64,000 nt of DNA from positions 744,001 to 808,000 of the forward strand of contig NZ_OCMS01000001.1 of NCBI RefSeq assembly GCF_900215325.1, given 5' to 3'. How positions within the stretch are numbered: position 1 is the first letter of the stretch; each line of letters begins with the position of its first letter. Source of the stretch: Fibrobacter sp. UWB16. GTDB lineage: Bacteria; Fibrobacterota; Fibrobacteria; Fibrobacterales; Fibrobacteraceae. A model generated the notes under the pieces. It was not told the DNA's origin and did no database searches. It worked only from the letters and a program-made list of their open reading frames with translations. A program made the position numbers and the translations under genes. Positions 6,955-18,301 of the stretch are shown here, in pieces.

Positions 6955-8304
6955 TTAAAAACGGGTATGTTTTACCCGGTAAATGTATATCCCAGCCAAG
7001 ACCATGATGGTAACAATCCAGCTCACTGGGTAAACCACCATCAGCGAGGTAAAGTTCTGGTACATCGGGAATACAAAAATCACCCAGAGGATTCGGATAC
7101 CGCAAACACCTACCACACAAGTGAGCGCCGGAGCCAAAGATTGCCCCATGCCACGCAACGCGCCAGAGAACACATCCAAGAAGACATTGATGAACAGCAC
7201 GCCGACTACGACATTCATGCGGATAGAACCAGTCGCGATAATTTCGGGATCAGACGTAAACACAGAAAGCAATTGATTGGCAAAGAGACAGCAGAGCAGG
7301 CTCAACGCAAACGTCGAAGTTGTCGCAAGCAAAATGGTCCAACGGACCGCACTACGGCAACGCGCTATGTTTTTCGCACCGTAGTTCTGCCCCACGAACG
7401 TCACGCATGCATGCGAGAAGGAATTGAGCCAGTAATAAACAATGAACTCATAATTGAGTGCAGCCGCAGAAGCCGCAACGGTCGCAGAACCGAGACTGTT
7501 AATGGCCGACTGGAGGCACACATTGCTAAACGAGAACACAACGCCCTGAAGCCCCGCCGGGAGCCCCACGCGCATGATGCGCCCGAGAAATACAGGCGTG
7601 ATTCTCAACTTCCAGAATTCAAGTTTGAACGGTCCGACCTCGTGGAGCATAAAGTAGAACAAAGTACCGGCACTCAACGCATTTGCAATTACAGTTGCAA
7701 TAGCGACACCCGTCACACCCCAGCCAAGGCCCGCAACAAAAAGAACATTCAAGGCAACATTTATAGCACCCGTCGCAAGGAGCACATAAAGCGGGCGTTT
7801 TGTATCGCCTTTACCGCGTAAAATCGCCGCTACAAAATTGTACAGCATGACAAACGGAATCCCCGCAAAATAAACCTGGAGATAGCGCACCGCCATGTCC
7901 AAGATATCCTCAGGTGTTGAAATCGCCGAAAGGATTTGCCTTGCAAAAAAGACACCGATAAACGAAAGCAGAATTCCGCTAAAGAACGAGACCATCACCG
8001 ACGTATGGACACTGCGAGTAACAGCACGGTAACTTTGGGCGCCGATGGAATTGGCGACGACAACATTTGCGCCGACAGAGATGCCAACGAACAAGTTTAT
8101 CAGCAAATTAATCACGAACGTATTTGCACCGACAGCCGCCAGAGCCTTATCACCCGCAAACTGTCCGACCACGGCAATGTCGGCCGCATTGAACAGCTGT
8201 TGCAAAATGCTTGTCGCCGCAAGCGGAACGGCAAACTTCAGAATCTTACGACCGAGAGGCCCGTTCAACATATCCATATTCGTCTTTAACGCATCCGTTG
8301 CCAT
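6955..8304 (-). CDS. MATE-family multidrug/sodium antiporter
   Basis: 449 residues of almost continuous membrane segments, the usual MATE size with 12 expected helices. The N-terminal half shows the family pattern PLAATSILQQLFNAADIAVVGQF and NLFVGISVGANVVVANSIGAQ, and the second half repeats it (FVGQNYGAKN). Such proteins export cationic drugs or metabolites in exchange for Na+ or H+ across the inner membrane; the substrate cannot be read from sequence. It is monocistronic and divergent from ychF, with 140 bases between them. Confidence 0.9.
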   Translation of the reverse strand: MATDALKTNMDMLNGPLGRKILKFAVPLAATSILQQLFNAADIAVVGQFAGDKALAAVGANTFVINLLINLFVGISVGANVVVANSIGAQSYRAVTRSVHTSVMVSFFSGILLSFIGVFFARQILSAISTPEDILDMAVRYLQVYFAGIPFVMLYNFVAAILRGKGDTKRPLYVLLATGAINVALNVLFVAGLGWGVTGVAIATVIANALSAGTLFYFMLHEVGPFKLEFWKLRITPVFLGRIMRVGLPAGLQGVVFSFSNVCLQSAINSLGSATVAASAAALNYEFIVYYWLNSFSHACVTFVGQNYGAKNIARCRSAVRWTILLATTSTFALSLLCCLFANQLLSVFTSDPEIIATGSIRMNVVVGVLFINVFLDVFSGALRGMGQSLAPALTCVVGVCGIRILWVIFVFPMYQNFTSLMVVYPVSWIVTIMVLAGIYIYRVKHTRF

Positions 8305-8444
8305 ACAGCACCTTAAAACCGCGGCAAATTTAGATTTTTACGTTTAAGCTTAAAGGGCAATTTTCTACCTTTACATCGCAAAAACAGGTGACTAGAATCG
8401 CTATAGGATAAAGCGATTACAAGCGCCACAAATCGGAGATTATC

Positions 8445-9542
8445 ATGGGTTTTAAATGCGGCATCGTAGGCCTCCCGAACGTAGGCAAGAGCACAATCTT
8501 CAACGCAATCACTAACGCAGGCGCAGAATCCGCCAACTATCCGTTCTGCACCATCGACCCGAACGTCGGCATGGTCAGCGTCCCGGATGCCCGCCTCGAT
8601 GAACTTGTGAAGGTCTACAACCCGAAATCCATCGTCCCGGCCGTTACAGAATTCGTGGACATTGCAGGTCTTGTAAAAGGCGCTTCCAAGGGCGAAGGTC
8701 TCGGCAACCAGTTCCTCACCCACATCCGCGAATGCGAAGCCATCATGGAAGTGGTGCGCTGCTTTGACGACGAAAACATCATCCACGTGAACGGTTCTGT
8801 GGACCCGATCCGCGACGTCGAAGTGATTGAAACGGAACTCATCCTCAAGGACTTGGACACTGTCGAAAAGCGCCTCGCTACCGAAGCTAAGAGCGCACGT
8901 ACCGGCAACGCCGAAGCCAAGGCTCGCCTCGCCGCTTGCGAACTTTTGAAGACGACGATGGAAGAAGGCCGCGCCGCCCGCACTGTGATGCACGACAGTG
9001 AAGAAATGGAAGGCATCGTCAAGGACCTCGGCCTCCTTACCGCAAAGCCGCTCTTCTACTGCGCAAACGTCAAGGAAGACGACATCCTCACCGGTAACGC
9101 TTATGTGGACCAGCTCAAGGAATACGCCTCCAAGCACGGCCACGACGTGATTGTCATCAGCGGTAAGATCGAAGAAGAACTTTCCGCCATGGAACCGGCT
9201 GACAAGATCGAATTCCTCAAGGAACTCGGCATGAAGGAATCCGGACTCGATTCCGTTGTCCGCAAGGGTTACGAAATCCTCGGTCTCCGCACGTTCTTCA
9301 CCGCAGGCGAAAAGGAATGCCGCGCCTGGACGTTCCACGCAGGTTTCAAGGCACCGCAGTGCGCAGGCGTCATCCACACGGACTTCGAACGTGGCTTTAT
9401 CCGCGCTGAAACTTTGAGCTACGCCGACTTCCTCAAGCACGGCAGCTGGAACGCCGCCAAGGAAGCAGGTCTTGTGCGTACGGAAGGCAAGGAATACCTC
9501 GTACAGGATGGCGACATCATGTACTTCCTGTTCAACGTGTAA
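8445..9542 (+). CDS. ychF: Redox-regulated ATPase/GTPase YchF
   Basis: 365 residues, the usual YchF length. The P-loop GLPNVGKST is at residues 9-17, followed by the switch regions, a helical coiled-coil insertion (about 130-185, rich in Glu/Lys/Ala), a base-recognition segment NVKED in place of NKxD (which is why the family prefers ATP), and a C-terminal TGS-type domain ([21 protein letters not shown], then [18 protein letters not shown]). YchF binds ribosomes and takes part in the stress response in other bacteria. The start is supported by GGAG ahead of the ATG. High use of preferred codons suggests good expression. Confidence 0.95.
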   Translation: MGFKCGIVGLPNVGKSTIFNAITNAGAESANYPFCTIDPNVGMVSVPDARLDELVKVYNPKSIVPAVTEFVDIAGLVKGASKGEGLGNQFLTHIRECEAIMEVVRCFDDENIIHVNGSVDPIRDVEVIETELILKDLDTVEKRLATEAKSARTGNAEAKARLAACELLKTTMEEGRAARTVMHDSEEMEGIVKDLGLLTAKPLFYCANVKEDDILTGNAYVDQLKEYASKHGHDVIVISGKIEEELSAMEPADKIEFLKELGMKESGLDSVVRKGYEILGLRTFFTAGEKECRAWTFHAGFKAPQCAGVIHTDFERGFIRAETLSYADFLKHGSWNAAKEAGLVRTEGKEYLVQDGDIMYFLFNV

Positions 9543-9551
9543 AACAGCATT

Positions 9552-9680
9552 GTCATCCTGAGCGGAGAGGCGAAGCCTCGTAGTCGAAGGATCCAGTCAA
9601 GTCTAGCGTATGTAAGAGAAAAGGTCGCGAACACTCGCGACCTTCTTTTTTAAATTTCACTACGTTTCACTCAGGATGAC
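9552..9680. repeat. Element with inverted ends GTCATCCTGAG / CTCAGGATGAC
   Basis: GTCATCCTGAG (9552-9562) and CTCAGGATGAC (9670-9680) are exact inverted repeats about 130 bases apart. The left part continues into GGCGAAGCCTCGTAGTCGAAGGATCC, typical of dispersed bacterial intergenic repeats. The right end overlaps the tail of the next gene and supplies its TGA stop codon at 9671-9673. A terminator sits between the ends. Confidence 0.6.
9621..9651 (+). terminator. Rho-independent terminator of ychF
   Basis: AAGGTCGCGA, loop acac, TCGCGACCTT, then CTTTTTT. The ten-base perfect stem sits 78 bases after the ychF stop. It may work in both directions because CTTTTCTCTT follows on the other strand. 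Confidence 0.85.
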
Positions 9681-10261
9681 GCTTTAGCTTTCTTCCGTTC
9701 GCGGCGGGCAATCACCATCGGCCGCACAAGCGTTGCGATGTTCATCGCCGTTCCAATTAAAATCAGGAAGCTTGCACAGTAAAGCCCAACGCCACCTTCA
9801 ACTTTCAGTAGCGGGATTCCAAGAGTTCCACCGATTTGCGAAAGCTTCATCAACAGCGACCACAACGAGACCATGGACAACAGCCCCATCACCGTTGATG
9901 CAAGCGGAACAATCCAAGCAAACACAGCGGCCAAAACGACAGCAGCAATGATGCCGTACAAATGATGAACAGGTTCCATCTTTGGGAAGTTCGGCATTTG
10001 CGTCTTGAAGTGGTCCAAGACTTTCGGGTTTTCCTTGACCATGCGATTCATCTGTTTCAGCGCAGAAGACTCAATGGCATCATCCAAGTTAACACCCGAT
10101 GCAATCTGATATAACGTCATCTGGGCAATCGGCTTGCTATCGTCTTTCGCCGAGCACGAGACATTAGCCAAAGGCATTAGCAATGCAAGCAAAACCAGCA
10201 AATACGGCAATGCCGTCAGTTTCTTGAAAAGATTCTTTTCCTTATCGGATTTACTACTCAT
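9671..10261 (-). CDS. Membrane protein of unknown function
   Basis: 196 residues with an N-terminal hydrophobic segment (about 15-35), a polar middle domain of about 80 residues, and two or three further membrane segments (about 100-180), ending in a basic tail (ARRERKKAKASS). No family is recognised. The last residues and the TGA stop come from the GTCATCCTGAG repeat, so the native C-terminus may once have been longer. Its ATG overlaps the TAA of the FGE-like gene by one base (TAATG), so it is translated from the same message. Confidence 0.6.
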   Translation of the reverse strand: MSSKSDKEKNLFKKLTALPYLLVLLALLMPLANVSCSAKDDSKPIAQMTLYQIASGVNLDDAIESSALKQMNRMVKENPKVLDHFKTQMPNFPKMEPVHHLYGIIAAVVLAAVFAWIVPLASTVMGLLSMVSLWSLLMKLSQIGGTLGIPLLKVEGGVGLYCASFLILIGTAMNIATLVRPMVIARRERKKAKASS

Positions 10262-12690
10262 TATTTATTATCCTGAATAATTCTATCAAGAGGGAACACG
10301 CAACGGAAACCAATTCCGTCAGACCAGTAACGCGGATCTTCATCATCGCGATACGTCATGTTCAGCTTCTTTACCTTATCCTTCCAGGAACCGCCCTTCA
10401 GCACTTTACTTGTGCCCCAGAAAGATCCCGTCGGGTTAGAGCTTTCGATTGTAAACGTAATGGCAAAGTAATTGTCGCGAGTCCATTCGGCAACATTACC
10501 CGACATGTCGTAAAGGCCCCATGCATTTGGCGATTTAGTTGCCACTTCATGCGGACCATAGGCGGCGTCCTTCTTACCCGTCTTCAGCGAGTTCTCTGCA
10601 AAGACGGCATACTTGCCAACACTCATCACATCGTCCGATGTCCAAAGAACACCTTCGTTGCTCCCTGCGCGGCCGGCAAATTCCCACTGGGCTTCGGTCG
10701 GCAGATCACCACCAAGAACCTTGCAAGCATACTGAGCATGTTCCCAAGTGATATTGTGAACCGGTTTTTTCGGGTTCTTAAATACGGACCTATCCTCATG
10801 GCGTTTTGCAGAATCCAGAAGTCCCATAATCTTATGGTAAAATTCCTGAGTCACTTCAGTCGTCTGGATGGCATACGGCGACATGGAAACAACCTTGCCG
10901 CGATAACGGAACGTTCCAGAATCAATGATAGCGACAGTCCCGCGGGTAGCATGTTCAATAATTTTGGCGCCAGCCACCGTCTTAGCAGGTTCCACAGAAG
11001 AAGAACTTGCAATAACAGAAGAAGAGGATGATGCAGGAACTCGATTCCTAAGCCACTCCACAACTTCCGGTTCGATGGCAATGTGCCTTGGCAAAGTAAA
11101 TTCGCCCTTTCCGAAATAGAGCTTTTCGCCCATACGGAAGCCAAGCTTGTCATAGCGATAATGATAACGCCCAACAAGGGATCCTTCCTTAAAGACCCAC
11201 ACAGGCTTATCGTTCACAAGGAAAAGTGTCGTCACCAAAGAGGAATCCCCCTCAGCCATCTTTTTCACAAGTGTATCCATAGAGACACTATCAACAACGC
11301 CCTTCCAAGACACTTCAATTCGCTGATGATCCGTACCAAAACGGATGTTCAAGGAATCAACCTTGCTCGAATCGGAAGCTTTCATAATCTTTTCAATTGC
11401 AACAGGGCGCACATTAACCTGAGCTGGCAACGACTGCAAGCTATCGAGTTTTGCGTGGAATGCCTTATACATCTCGCTAATGGCACCAAGCTTTTTGTTG
11501 CGCCACAACGTCTGGGCTTCTTTGCGCTTGAGGTTGTAGTGAGAAACGTAGCCACGATAGTCCTTATCCGTTTCGGCAAGTCCAAGAGAATCCGCAGGTT
11601 TGATTGCCGGATAGAAATTCGAGAATTCCGTCGTATCCACACGGTTCACATTCTTATCGACATCTGCAGAGAATGCATCATAAAGGGATTCAGTTTCTTC
11701 GAGCGTCTTAAGAGCCAGCACTTGTTCAAGCGTGACAGACTGTTTTGCCGGAGTCGAAACTTTCGAATCAGAAGAGGCGGCGCTAGAAACCGGAACGGCA
11801 CTTGAGCTAGAAACGCCAGCATCGAAATCAGGGATAACGACTCCCGAGCTAGAGCTAGAGCCCGCAATAGCGACGGCCGAAGCGGCATCACTTGAACTTG
11901 AGCTTGAGGCAACTGCAACCGGAGCGGCTTCGCTAGAACTTGAGCTAGCGACAACAGCAATCGGAGCCGCTTCACTTGAGCTAGATGCAGCCACAACGGA
12001 ATCCGGATTTGGGAAGTTCACATTGAAAACGAGCACATCACCCGGCTTGAGCACTCCAGCATCCACATAAGGCAGCTTGTCCGGAGCACTAAACGAGAAT
12101 ACATAAACGCCGTTATTTACTGGGTAAAGAGCCCTAGTCCCCGGCTTAATCGTCGAATTCAGCGACACAATTTCAAGGTTCTTTTCGTCCGACTGGATTT
12201 GTACCAAGCCCGGATGATTGCTTTCCTTCAAAAATTGCCACTTGCCATTCTTCATGAACAGGAGCTTTGCAACACGGGGAGAATAAACGTATTCGGCATC
12301 AAAATAGATGTCGGCTTCGTCCTGGAAGGCCTTGTACTGACGAGAGGCGTACAGACGCATTCCAAGCACTTCGCGAGCACCTAAGTGATTGTCCTTAAGG
12401 CTAAAGGCATGGAGCTTTTTATATTCTTCCGGCTTGGCTTCGCCCGAGAACCACAAATATTCCTTCGCCGATTTTTTGTGGCGGAGATAGAGGCGGTTGG
12501 GCTGCAACGGGAAAACAGGTTCCTGCGAAATCGCAACAGAGCTATCGAGTACGATAGCAAAATTTACCGCATGCTCCAAAACATTGCCGACTTTAAAATT
12601 ATCCGGATTCAATTTAAAGTTGCGGTCTTCGTCGGCCATGGAAAGTGCCGGAACAAGCAACAAAAGCGGAAGCAGTCGGGAAAATGTCAT
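10261..12690 (-). CDS. Secreted protein with C-terminal formylglycine-generating-enzyme-like (SUMF1) domain
   Basis: 809 residues from the ATG at 12688-12690, chosen because AGGAGA precedes it and a clean signal peptide follows (MTFSRLLPLLLLVPALSMA); the frame stays open further upstream into uvrA but without either. An N-terminal beta region (to about 240) is followed by serine-rich linkers with runs of five or six Ser, then a coiled region. The SUMF1-type fold fills roughly the last 200 residues (TEVTQEFY, PVHNITWEHAQYACKVLGG, LPTEAQWEFAGRAG, WGLYDMSGNVAEWTRD, KGGSW, GIGFRCV). No cysteine lies between GGSW and GFR, so sulfatase-activating catalysis is unlikely; the fold more likely serves binding. 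Confidence 0.8.
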   Translation of the reverse strand: MTFSRLLPLLLLVPALSMADEDRNFKLNPDNFKVGNVLEHAVNFAIVLDSSVAISQEPVFPLQPNRLYLRHKKSAKEYLWFSGEAKPEEYKKLHAFSLKDNHLGAREVLGMRLYASRQYKAFQDEADIYFDAEYVYSPRVAKLLFMKNGKWQFLKESNHPGLVQIQSDEKNLEIVSLNSTIKPGTRALYPVNNGVYVFSFSAPDKLPYVDAGVLKPGDVLVFNVNFPNPDSVVAASSSSEAAPIAVVASSSSSEAAPVAVASSSSSSDAASAVAIAGSSSSSGVVIPDFDAGVSSSSAVPVSSAASSDSKVSTPAKQSVTLEQVLALKTLEETESLYDAFSADVDKNVNRVDTTEFSNFYPAIKPADSLGLAETDKDYRGYVSHYNLKRKEAQTLWRNKKLGAISEMYKAFHAKLDSLQSLPAQVNVRPVAIEKIMKASDSSKVDSLNIRFGTDHQRIEVSWKGVVDSVSMDTLVKKMAEGDSSLVTTLFLVNDKPVWVFKEGSLVGRYHYRYDKLGFRMGEKLYFGKGEFTLPRHIAIEPEVVEWLRNRVPASSSSSVIASSSSVEPAKTVAGAKIIEHATRGTVAIIDSGTFRYRGKVVSMSPYAIQTTEVTQEFYHKIMGLLDSAKRHEDRSVFKNPKKPVHNITWEHAQYACKVLGGDLPTEAQWEFAGRAGSNEGVLWTSDDVMSVGKYAVFAENSLKTGKKDAAYGPHEVATKSPNAWGLYDMSGNVAEWTRDNYFAITFTIESSNPTGSFWGTSKVLKGGSWKDKVKKLNMTYRDDEDPRYWSDGIGFRCVFPLDRIIQDNK

Positions 12691-12757
12691 AAGCTCTCCT
12701 GTCTTTAAAGAACCTTCTTTTCTAGAAAAATAATTTCTTCCATGAAAAGTAGTTCTA

Positions 12758-15700
12758 TTATTTTGACGAATTTGCCCCCATTTCGAGCAAATAACCGCCA
12801 TTTGCACCGCCCACAGGACCCAATTCCACCTTCCAGTCGGCCAATCGGATAATATCGGGATGGTGTTCGATGACAATGACCGTATCGCCACGTGCCGAAA
12901 GCCTGCGCAAGAGGTTCCAAAGGATCTGGATATCCTTGAGGTGAAGGCCCGTAGTCGGTTCGTCGAGCAGGTAAACCATTTCCGTTGCCGGGCGGCGGCA
13001 AAGTTCCGCAGCAAGCTTTAAGCGCTGGGATTCACCGCCCGAAAGTGTCGTCACAGGTTGACCGAGTTTCACATACGGGAGGCCCACATCACGGAGGCAT
13101 TCAAGCTTCGGCAAAATTTTCGGTTGGTCCTTGAAAAACTCGCAAGCTTCGACAATGCGCATGTCGAGCACGTCAGCAATATTCTTGCCCTTGAACGTGA
13201 CCGTGAGCGTTTCCTGATTGTAACGCTTGCCACCGCAGACTTCGCAAGTTTCCCAAATATCCGAAAGGAAGTGCATCTCGACAGCGACGGCGCCACGGCC
13301 TTCGCAAGCGGGGCAACGGCCTCGCGCAAGGTTATAGCTAAAGCGACCGTAATCGAAGCCCTTCATCTTGGACTGTTCGAGTTTGGCAAACAGCTTGCGG
13401 ATATCATCAAAGACGCCTGTAAAGCTCGCCGGCGTACTGCGTGGCGTTCCCGAAATCGGGCTCTGGTCCACCAACAAGACTTCGCCGCTCTGCTTTTTGC
13501 GGCCACGGGCCTGGAACTGCTTTTTGAGCGCCGGGAAAATCTCATCGACAACGAGAGAACTCTTGCCCGATCCCGAAACGCCACAGACAACGCTGACCGC
13601 CTTTTTCGGGAATTTCACAGACAAGTTCTTCAAGTTATTTGCCTTGAGGTTCTTGAATTCGTAAAACTCCGTATCGTCCGTGATGCGTACCGGTTCCAGC
13701 TGGTTTGCCACCGGAGTGGAATACGTGAGGAACTTGACCGTTTCGCTACGCGGGAACTGTTGCAACGCATACGGTTTTGCAAGTTCTGCCGGGCTTCCTT
13801 CGGCAACGACTTCGCCACCAAAGTCGCCCGCCCCCGGACCCATATCGATAATGTGGTCTGCGGCCTGCATCATCTTGATGTCATGTTCCACGACCACAAG
13901 CGTATTGCCAAGGTCACGCAAACGGTAAAGCGTATCCAAAAGTTTTGCAGTATCACTTTCGTGAAGGCCGACGGTCGGTTCATCAAGCACGTACAAGACG
14001 CCTTCGAGACCGCTACCAATCTGACTTGCCAAGCGGATGCGCTGGGATTCACCGCCCGAGAGCGTATCGCCCGCACGGTCAAGGCCAATGTAGCCAAGTC
14101 CCACACTAATCAAGAAGTCCAAGCGGCCAATGATTTCACGGAGGAGCGGCGCGGCAATTATCGTCTTGCTTTGGATGGATGCAGAAGTTGCATTTTCTTC
14201 GTTTGCGAAATCGACTTTCGCAAACCAGTCGCGGGCTTCGGCAATGCTCATGTGATGCACATCCATGATGTTCTTGCCCAAGATGCGCACCGCAAGATAT
14301 TCAGGCTTCAAGCGTTCGCCATGGCAATCGGGGCATTCTTCGCCATCCTTGAAGTGTCCAAGGCCAAGGCATGTTTCGCAGGCGCCCCAATGCGTATTGA
14401 AACTGAAATGTTTCGGGTTGAGCGCCGAATCCATGTACCAGCCACATTCCGGGCAACCCGGCTTTTCACTAGCAGAAAGGCGTTCTTCGCCATCGCAATC
14501 CACGTAAAGGATTCCGTTACCATCGCGGTAGCCGCGTTCAAACGCTTCGACGAGACGAGCACGATTTTCTTCCTTGACGACCACGGAATCGACCACGGCA
14601 AGCAATTTCTTTTCGCGTGTCGGAACTTTGGGCAGCGGGAGTTCTACGAGCTTTTTGCCGAGATATGCCTTGCGGTAACCCTTTTCCGTGAGAATCTTGG
14701 AGAGCTTAATTTCGTCCTTGATTTCGAACGGAGCAAGAACCGTCACCATCTTGTTGAGGTCACGGTCAAATGCAAATTGCATCAAGTCGCCCGTTGCATA
14801 TGAGCTGATGGGCTTCCCGCAATGGAGGCAGTGGGCAGTTCCCACGCGGGCCCACAAAATGCGGAAGTAGTCGTAAATTTCAGTAAGTGTTGCCACCGTA
14901 CTGCGAGGGCTCTTGCTTGCGCTCTTTTGGTCAATTGCAATCGCAGGCGCCAAGCCCGAAATAGAATCAATGCTACCGCGATCGGGGCGACCCAAGAAGC
15001 GGCGAGCATACGTGCTGAGCGTTTCGACAAAGCGGCGCTGGCCTTCGCTAAAGAGCGTATGGAATGCAAGACTCGACTTGCCCGAGCCCGAAACACCCGT
15101 AATCACGGTGAGCTTGTGGCGCGGAATCGTCACATCGATGTTCTTGAGGTTGTGCTTGCGAGCACCGTGAACTTCGATATCGAGCGAATAATCTTCGCCC
15201 TTTTCATCCGTACGTTCAAAATGCTTGTTTTCGCCATGCTTTTTCGCCAAGACCGGAGCCAAGTAACGCCCCGTCTCCGACTTTTTGCACTTGGCAATTT
15301 GTTCGGGAGTTCCCGTCGCAATAATGCGGCCGCCGTTCACGCCCGCATCCGGGCCAAGGTCAATAATCCAGTCCGCACACTTGATTACGTCGAGGTTGTG
15401 TTCAATCACCACGACGCTGTTGCCGAGACTACGCAAGCGGTTCAAACATTCGAGCAATCGGCGGATATCTTCAAAGTGCAAACCGGTTGTCGGTTCATCA
15501 AGCAAGTAAAGCGTCTTACCCGTCCCCGGGCGACGCAATTCCGATGCAATCTTCACGCGCTGCGCTTCGCCACCGCTCAAAGTCGTCGAAGGCTGACCGA
15601 GCGTCAAATAGCCAAGGCCCACTTCGCAAAGGAGTTTGAGCGGTTCTGCAATTTTCGGAATGTCCTTGAAAAATTCAGCGGCTTCGGCAATGCTCATGTC

Positions 15701-18049
15701 AAGAACTTCAGAAATGTTCTTGCCCTTGAAATAAACTTCTCTAGTCGCTTCGTTAAAGCGCTTGCCGTCGCACACATCGCAAGTGACTTGCACGCTCGGC
15801 AAAATATGCATGTCGATGACCTTCACGCCCGCGCCTTCGCAAGCATCGCAACGGCCCCCCTTCACGTTAAAGCTAAAGCGGCTCTTCGTGTACCCGCGCA
15901 CCTTGCTTTCTTCCATACCGGCAAACAAGTCGCGGATATCGTCCCAAATTTTCGTATAAGTTGCAGGGTTGCTGCGCGGGGTGCGTCCAATCGGCGTTTG
16001 GTCAATTTCAATGACCTTGTCGATGTTTTCAAGACCTTCCAAATGGTCGAACTTTCCGACCGGTTCTTCGGAATTGTAGAACACGCGAGCGAGTTCACGG
16101 CGCAAAATTTGGTTCACAAGCGTACTCTTGCCCGAGCCAGAAACGCCCGTGACCACGGTAAACGCGCCACCCAGCGGGATTTCCACGTCGATGTTCTTGA
16201 GGTTATTTTCGCAGGCGCCGCATATTTTGAGTTTCGGCGTCTTTGCATCAATCTTCAAGCGCTGCGCTGGAATTTCAATTGCCTTGCGACCGCTCAAGTA
16301 CGCCCCCGTGAGCGAAGACTTGTTCTTTTCCAGCTCTTCGACCGTGCCAGCCGCCAAAATGCGACCGCCCTCGACACCCGCGCCAGGGCCCACGTCAATC
16401 ACGCAGTCTGCATGACGCATCGTATCCTCATCGTGTTCCACGATGAGAAGGCTGTTGCCTTGGGCTCGCAAGCGCTCGAGCATCTCGAGCAACTTATCGT
16501 TGTCGCGTGGGTGCAGCCCAATACTCGGTTCATCAAGCACATAAAGCACGCCCTGGAGCCCCGCCCCCACGGCACTTGCGAGCCTGATACGCTGCGCCTC
16601 ACCGCCCGAAAGCGTCGAAGCCTTGCGGCTAATGTCCAAATAGCCAAGGCCCACCGCCTTCAAGAATCCAAGGCGCCCGCGAATTTCCTTCAGCACTTCG
16701 CGACCGATGCGCTGTTCCTTGGGGCTCAACTTGAGCTTGTCAAAAAACTCGACGGACTTTTCGACGGACCATTCCGTCATCTCGCAAATGTTATGACCGT
16801 GGAAATCGACGGCCGCCGCAATGCGGTTGATTCGCGTTCCGTGACATTCCGGACAAACACCAATCTGCATGTACTTTCGGAAGTGATAAATATGCCACAT
16901 GTCCCAAAGTTCCTGCATAATCGTCACCACGCCGCGTTCGCTCCCGCTTGGAGTCCCATACAGCACGGCGTCCTGTTGCGCCTTCTTGAGCTTGTTCCAC
17001 GGCGTATCGAGCGAAAAGTGCATTTCGTTTGCAATCGTGCGCAAATTGCGCCAGCCAAAATCGCTAAAGATGATGCAGCCGTCATCCTTCTTTTGCGGGG
17101 CAAGGCAGCCCTCTTTCAGTGACAAATTCGGATTTGGCACAATCAAGTTAACGTCAAATTCACAACTTTCGCCAAGACCCTTGCAGGCGGGGCATTGACC
17201 CTTCGGGTCATTAAAGCTAAAGAATCGCGGTTCAAGTTCCGGGATAGAAATTCCGCACTTTGGGCAAGCAAGCTGCGTACCCTGCAAGCGGTATTCTTCC
17301 TTCGCAGCACCATCCGAGTCCACCTCCGAAGCAGTCAACAAGAACGACACGAGCTTTCCGTCTGTGAGCTTGAGCGCACCTTCAATCGCCTCGCGCAGGC
17401 GGCTCATGTTCTTACGTTCCAGCGTCAAGCGGTCAATCACCACTTCAATCGTGTGCTTCTCGTAACGCACCAACAGCGGCACGTCTTCGAGTCTGTAAAT
17501 CGTTCCGTCCACACGCACGCGGACAAATCCATTTTCCTTGAGCTCCGCGAGTTCCTTGCGGTATTCGCCCTTGCGCTCCTGCACAATCGGCGCCATCACC
17601 AAAATCTTTTTGTTCTCGTCGCTAGCGTACAAATTATCGACAACCTGATCCACCGACTGCGCCTGAATTACCTTGCCGCACTTGGGGCAATGCGGAACGC
17701 CGAGGCGAGCAAACATCAAGCGGTAATGGTCCAAAATCTCGACCACCGTACCCACCGTGCTGCGAGGGTTACGGTTCACCGTTTTCTGGTCTATCGAAAT
17801 CGTCGGAGAAATCCCGCGAACGCTTTCCACATCCGGATGCTTCATGCGCCCAATAAACTGGCGTGCGTACGCCGAAAGCGACTCCACAAAGCGACGCTGC
17901 CCTTCCTGGAACACCGTATCAAACGCCAAACTCGACTTGCCCGAGCCCGAAACGCCAGTCACCACGACAATCGAGTCGCGGGGAATCGTCAAATCGACAT
18001 GGCGGAGGTTGTGTTCATGAGCATCGCGGATTTCAATAGATTTCGTCAT
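12758..18049 (-). CDS. uvrA: Excinuclease ABC subunit A, double-length (tandem UvrA)
   Basis: UvrA recognises bulky DNA lesions and loads UvrB in nucleotide excision repair. This chain has 1763 residues instead of about 940: it is two UvrA units fused head to tail, with the join near residue 950. Four Walker A motifs GVSGSGKS[ST] and four ABC signatures are visible ([56 protein letters not shown]), with zinc-binding CxxC clusters in both halves (CPKCGK, CPACKG, CDACEG, CDVCDG; CLHCGK, CETCLG, CPACEG, CEVCGG). Chlamydiae also have a UvrA of about this length. It probably replaces the dimer by an intramolecular pair. The FGE-like gene follows after 67 bases, perhaps in the same operon. Confidence 0.95.
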   Translation of the reverse strand: MTKSIEIRDAHEHNLRHVDLTIPRDSIVVVTGVSGSGKSSLAFDTVFQEGQRRFVESLSAYARQFIGRMKHPDVESVRGISPTISIDQKTVNRNPRSTVGTVVEILDHYRLMFARLGVPHCPKCGKVIQAQSVDQVVDNLYASDENKKILVMAPIVQERKGEYRKELAELKENGFVRVRVDGTIYRLEDVPLLVRYEKHTIEVVIDRLTLERKNMSRLREAIEGALKLTDGKLVSFLLTASEVDSDGAAKEEYRLQGTQLACPKCGISIPELEPRFFSFNDPKGQCPACKGLGESCEFDVNLIVPNPNLSLKEGCLAPQKKDDGCIIFSDFGWRNLRTIANEMHFSLDTPWNKLKKAQQDAVLYGTPSGSERGVVTIMQELWDMWHIYHFRKYMQIGVCPECHGTRINRIAAAVDFHGHNICEMTEWSVEKSVEFFDKLKLSPKEQRIGREVLKEIRGRLGFLKAVGLGYLDISRKASTLSGGEAQRIRLASAVGAGLQGVLYVLDEPSIGLHPRDNDKLLEMLERLRAQGNSLLIVEHDEDTMRHADCVIDVGPGAGVEGGRILAAGTVEELEKNKSSLTGAYLSGRKAIEIPAQRLKIDAKTPKLKICGACENNLKNIDVEIPLGGAFTVVTGVSGSGKSTLVNQILRRELARVFYNSEEPVGKFDHLEGLENIDKVIEIDQTPIGRTPRSNPATYTKIWDDIRDLFAGMEESKVRGYTKSRFSFNVKGGRCDACEGAGVKVIDMHILPSVQVTCDVCDGKRFNEATREVYFKGKNISEVLDMSIAEAAEFFKDIPKIAEPLKLLCEVGLGYLTLGQPSTTLSGGEAQRVKIASELRRPGTGKTLYLLDEPTTGLHFEDIRRLLECLNRLRSLGNSVVVIEHNLDVIKCADWIIDLGPDAGVNGGRIIATGTPEQIAKCKKSETGRYLAPVLAKKHGENKHFERTDEKGEDYSLDIEVHGARKHNLKNIDVTIPRHKLTVITGVSGSGKSSLAFHTLFSEGQRRFVETLSTYARRFLGRPDRGSIDSISGLAPAIAIDQKSASKSPRSTVATLTEIYDYFRILWARVGTAHCLHCGKPISSYATGDLMQFAFDRDLNKMVTVLAPFEIKDEIKLSKILTEKGYRKAYLGKKLVELPLPKVPTREKKLLAVVDSVVVKEENRARLVEAFERGYRDGNGILYVDCDGEERLSASEKPGCPECGWYMDSALNPKHFSFNTHWGACETCLGLGHFKDGEECPDCHGERLKPEYLAVRILGKNIMDVHHMSIAEARDWFAKVDFANEENATSASIQSKTIIAAPLLREIIGRLDFLISVGLGYIGLDRAGDTLSGGESQRIRLASQIGSGLEGVLYVLDEPTVGLHESDTAKLLDTLYRLRDLGNTLVVVEHDIKMMQAADHIIDMGPGAGDFGGEVVAEGSPAELAKPYALQQFPRSETVKFLTYSTPVANQLEPVRITDDTEFYEFKNLKANNLKNLSVKFPKKAVSVVCGVSGSGKSSLVVDEIFPALKKQFQARGRKKQSGEVLLVDQSPISGTPRSTPASFTGVFDDIRKLFAKLEQSKMKGFDYGRFSYNLARGRCPACEGRGAVAVEMHFLSDIWETCEVCGGKRYNQETLTVTFKGKNIADVLDMRIVEACEFFKDQPKILPKLECLRDVGLPYVKLGQPVTTLSGGESQRLKLAAELCRRPATEMVYLLDEPTTGLHLKDIQILWNLLRRLSARGDTVIVIEHHPDIIRLADWKVELGPVGGANGGYLLEMGANSSK

Positions 18050-18158
18050 GACCGCAAATATAGGAAAAGACCGCCAAATTGTCTAAAAAATAGTGAACAT
18101 TTGGATAGAAAACATTCCCATTTTAAAAAGAAATTTCACTTTTTTTTGCAAAAAGGAC

Positions 18159-18187
18159 TTGACTGAATCAAAACAAGTTTTTAAATA
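18159..18187 (+). promoter_or_regulatory. Promoter of tRNA-Asp
   Basis: TTGACT (18159-18164), 17 bases, TAAATA (18182-18187). Transcription would start about 28 bases before the tRNA. Confidence 0.65.
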
Positions 18188-18221
18188 TGGTTCACCGATT
18201 GAGAAATCAATCGAACCACTT

Positions 18222-18297
18222 GGGGTGGTAGCTCAATTTTGGTTAGAGCACCGGCCTGTCACGCCGGAGGTTGCGAGTTCAAGCCTCGTCTATCCCG
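18222..18297 (+). tRNA. tRNA-Asp (GTC)
   Basis: The acceptor stem GGGGTGG pairs with CTATCCC (with G-T pairs), the D-arm is GCTC/GAGC, the anticodon loop is CTGTCAC within a CCGGC/GCCGG stem giving anticodon GTC, and the T-arm is GCGAG-TTCAAGC-CTCGT. The discriminator base is G, as expected for Asp. CCA is not encoded. Strong promoter and terminator flank it. Confidence 0.95.
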
Positions 18298-18301
18298 CGA
18301 T

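Noticed and set aside
8313-9440. Minus-strand open frame of 375 codons opposite ychF
   Set aside because: It lies antisense to a clear housekeeping gene, with a Val/Phe/His-rich composition typical of reverse-frame reading.
10261-12690. True formylglycine-generating enzyme
   Set aside because: The fold pattern is present but no cysteine occurs in the segment where the catalytic pair should be, and no sulfatase gene is near.
12691-13014. N-terminal extension of the FGE-like protein into uvrA
   Set aside because: The frame is open, but it overlaps uvrA coding DNA; the internal ATG at 12690 has a ribosome site and begins a signal peptide.
14822-17122. Plus-strand open frame of 766 codons opposite uvrA
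   Set aside because: A shadow of the strong codon bias of uvrA on the other strand. Its composition is His/Arg-rich without a recognisable fold; another of 581 codons at 13058-14803 was rejected for the same reason.
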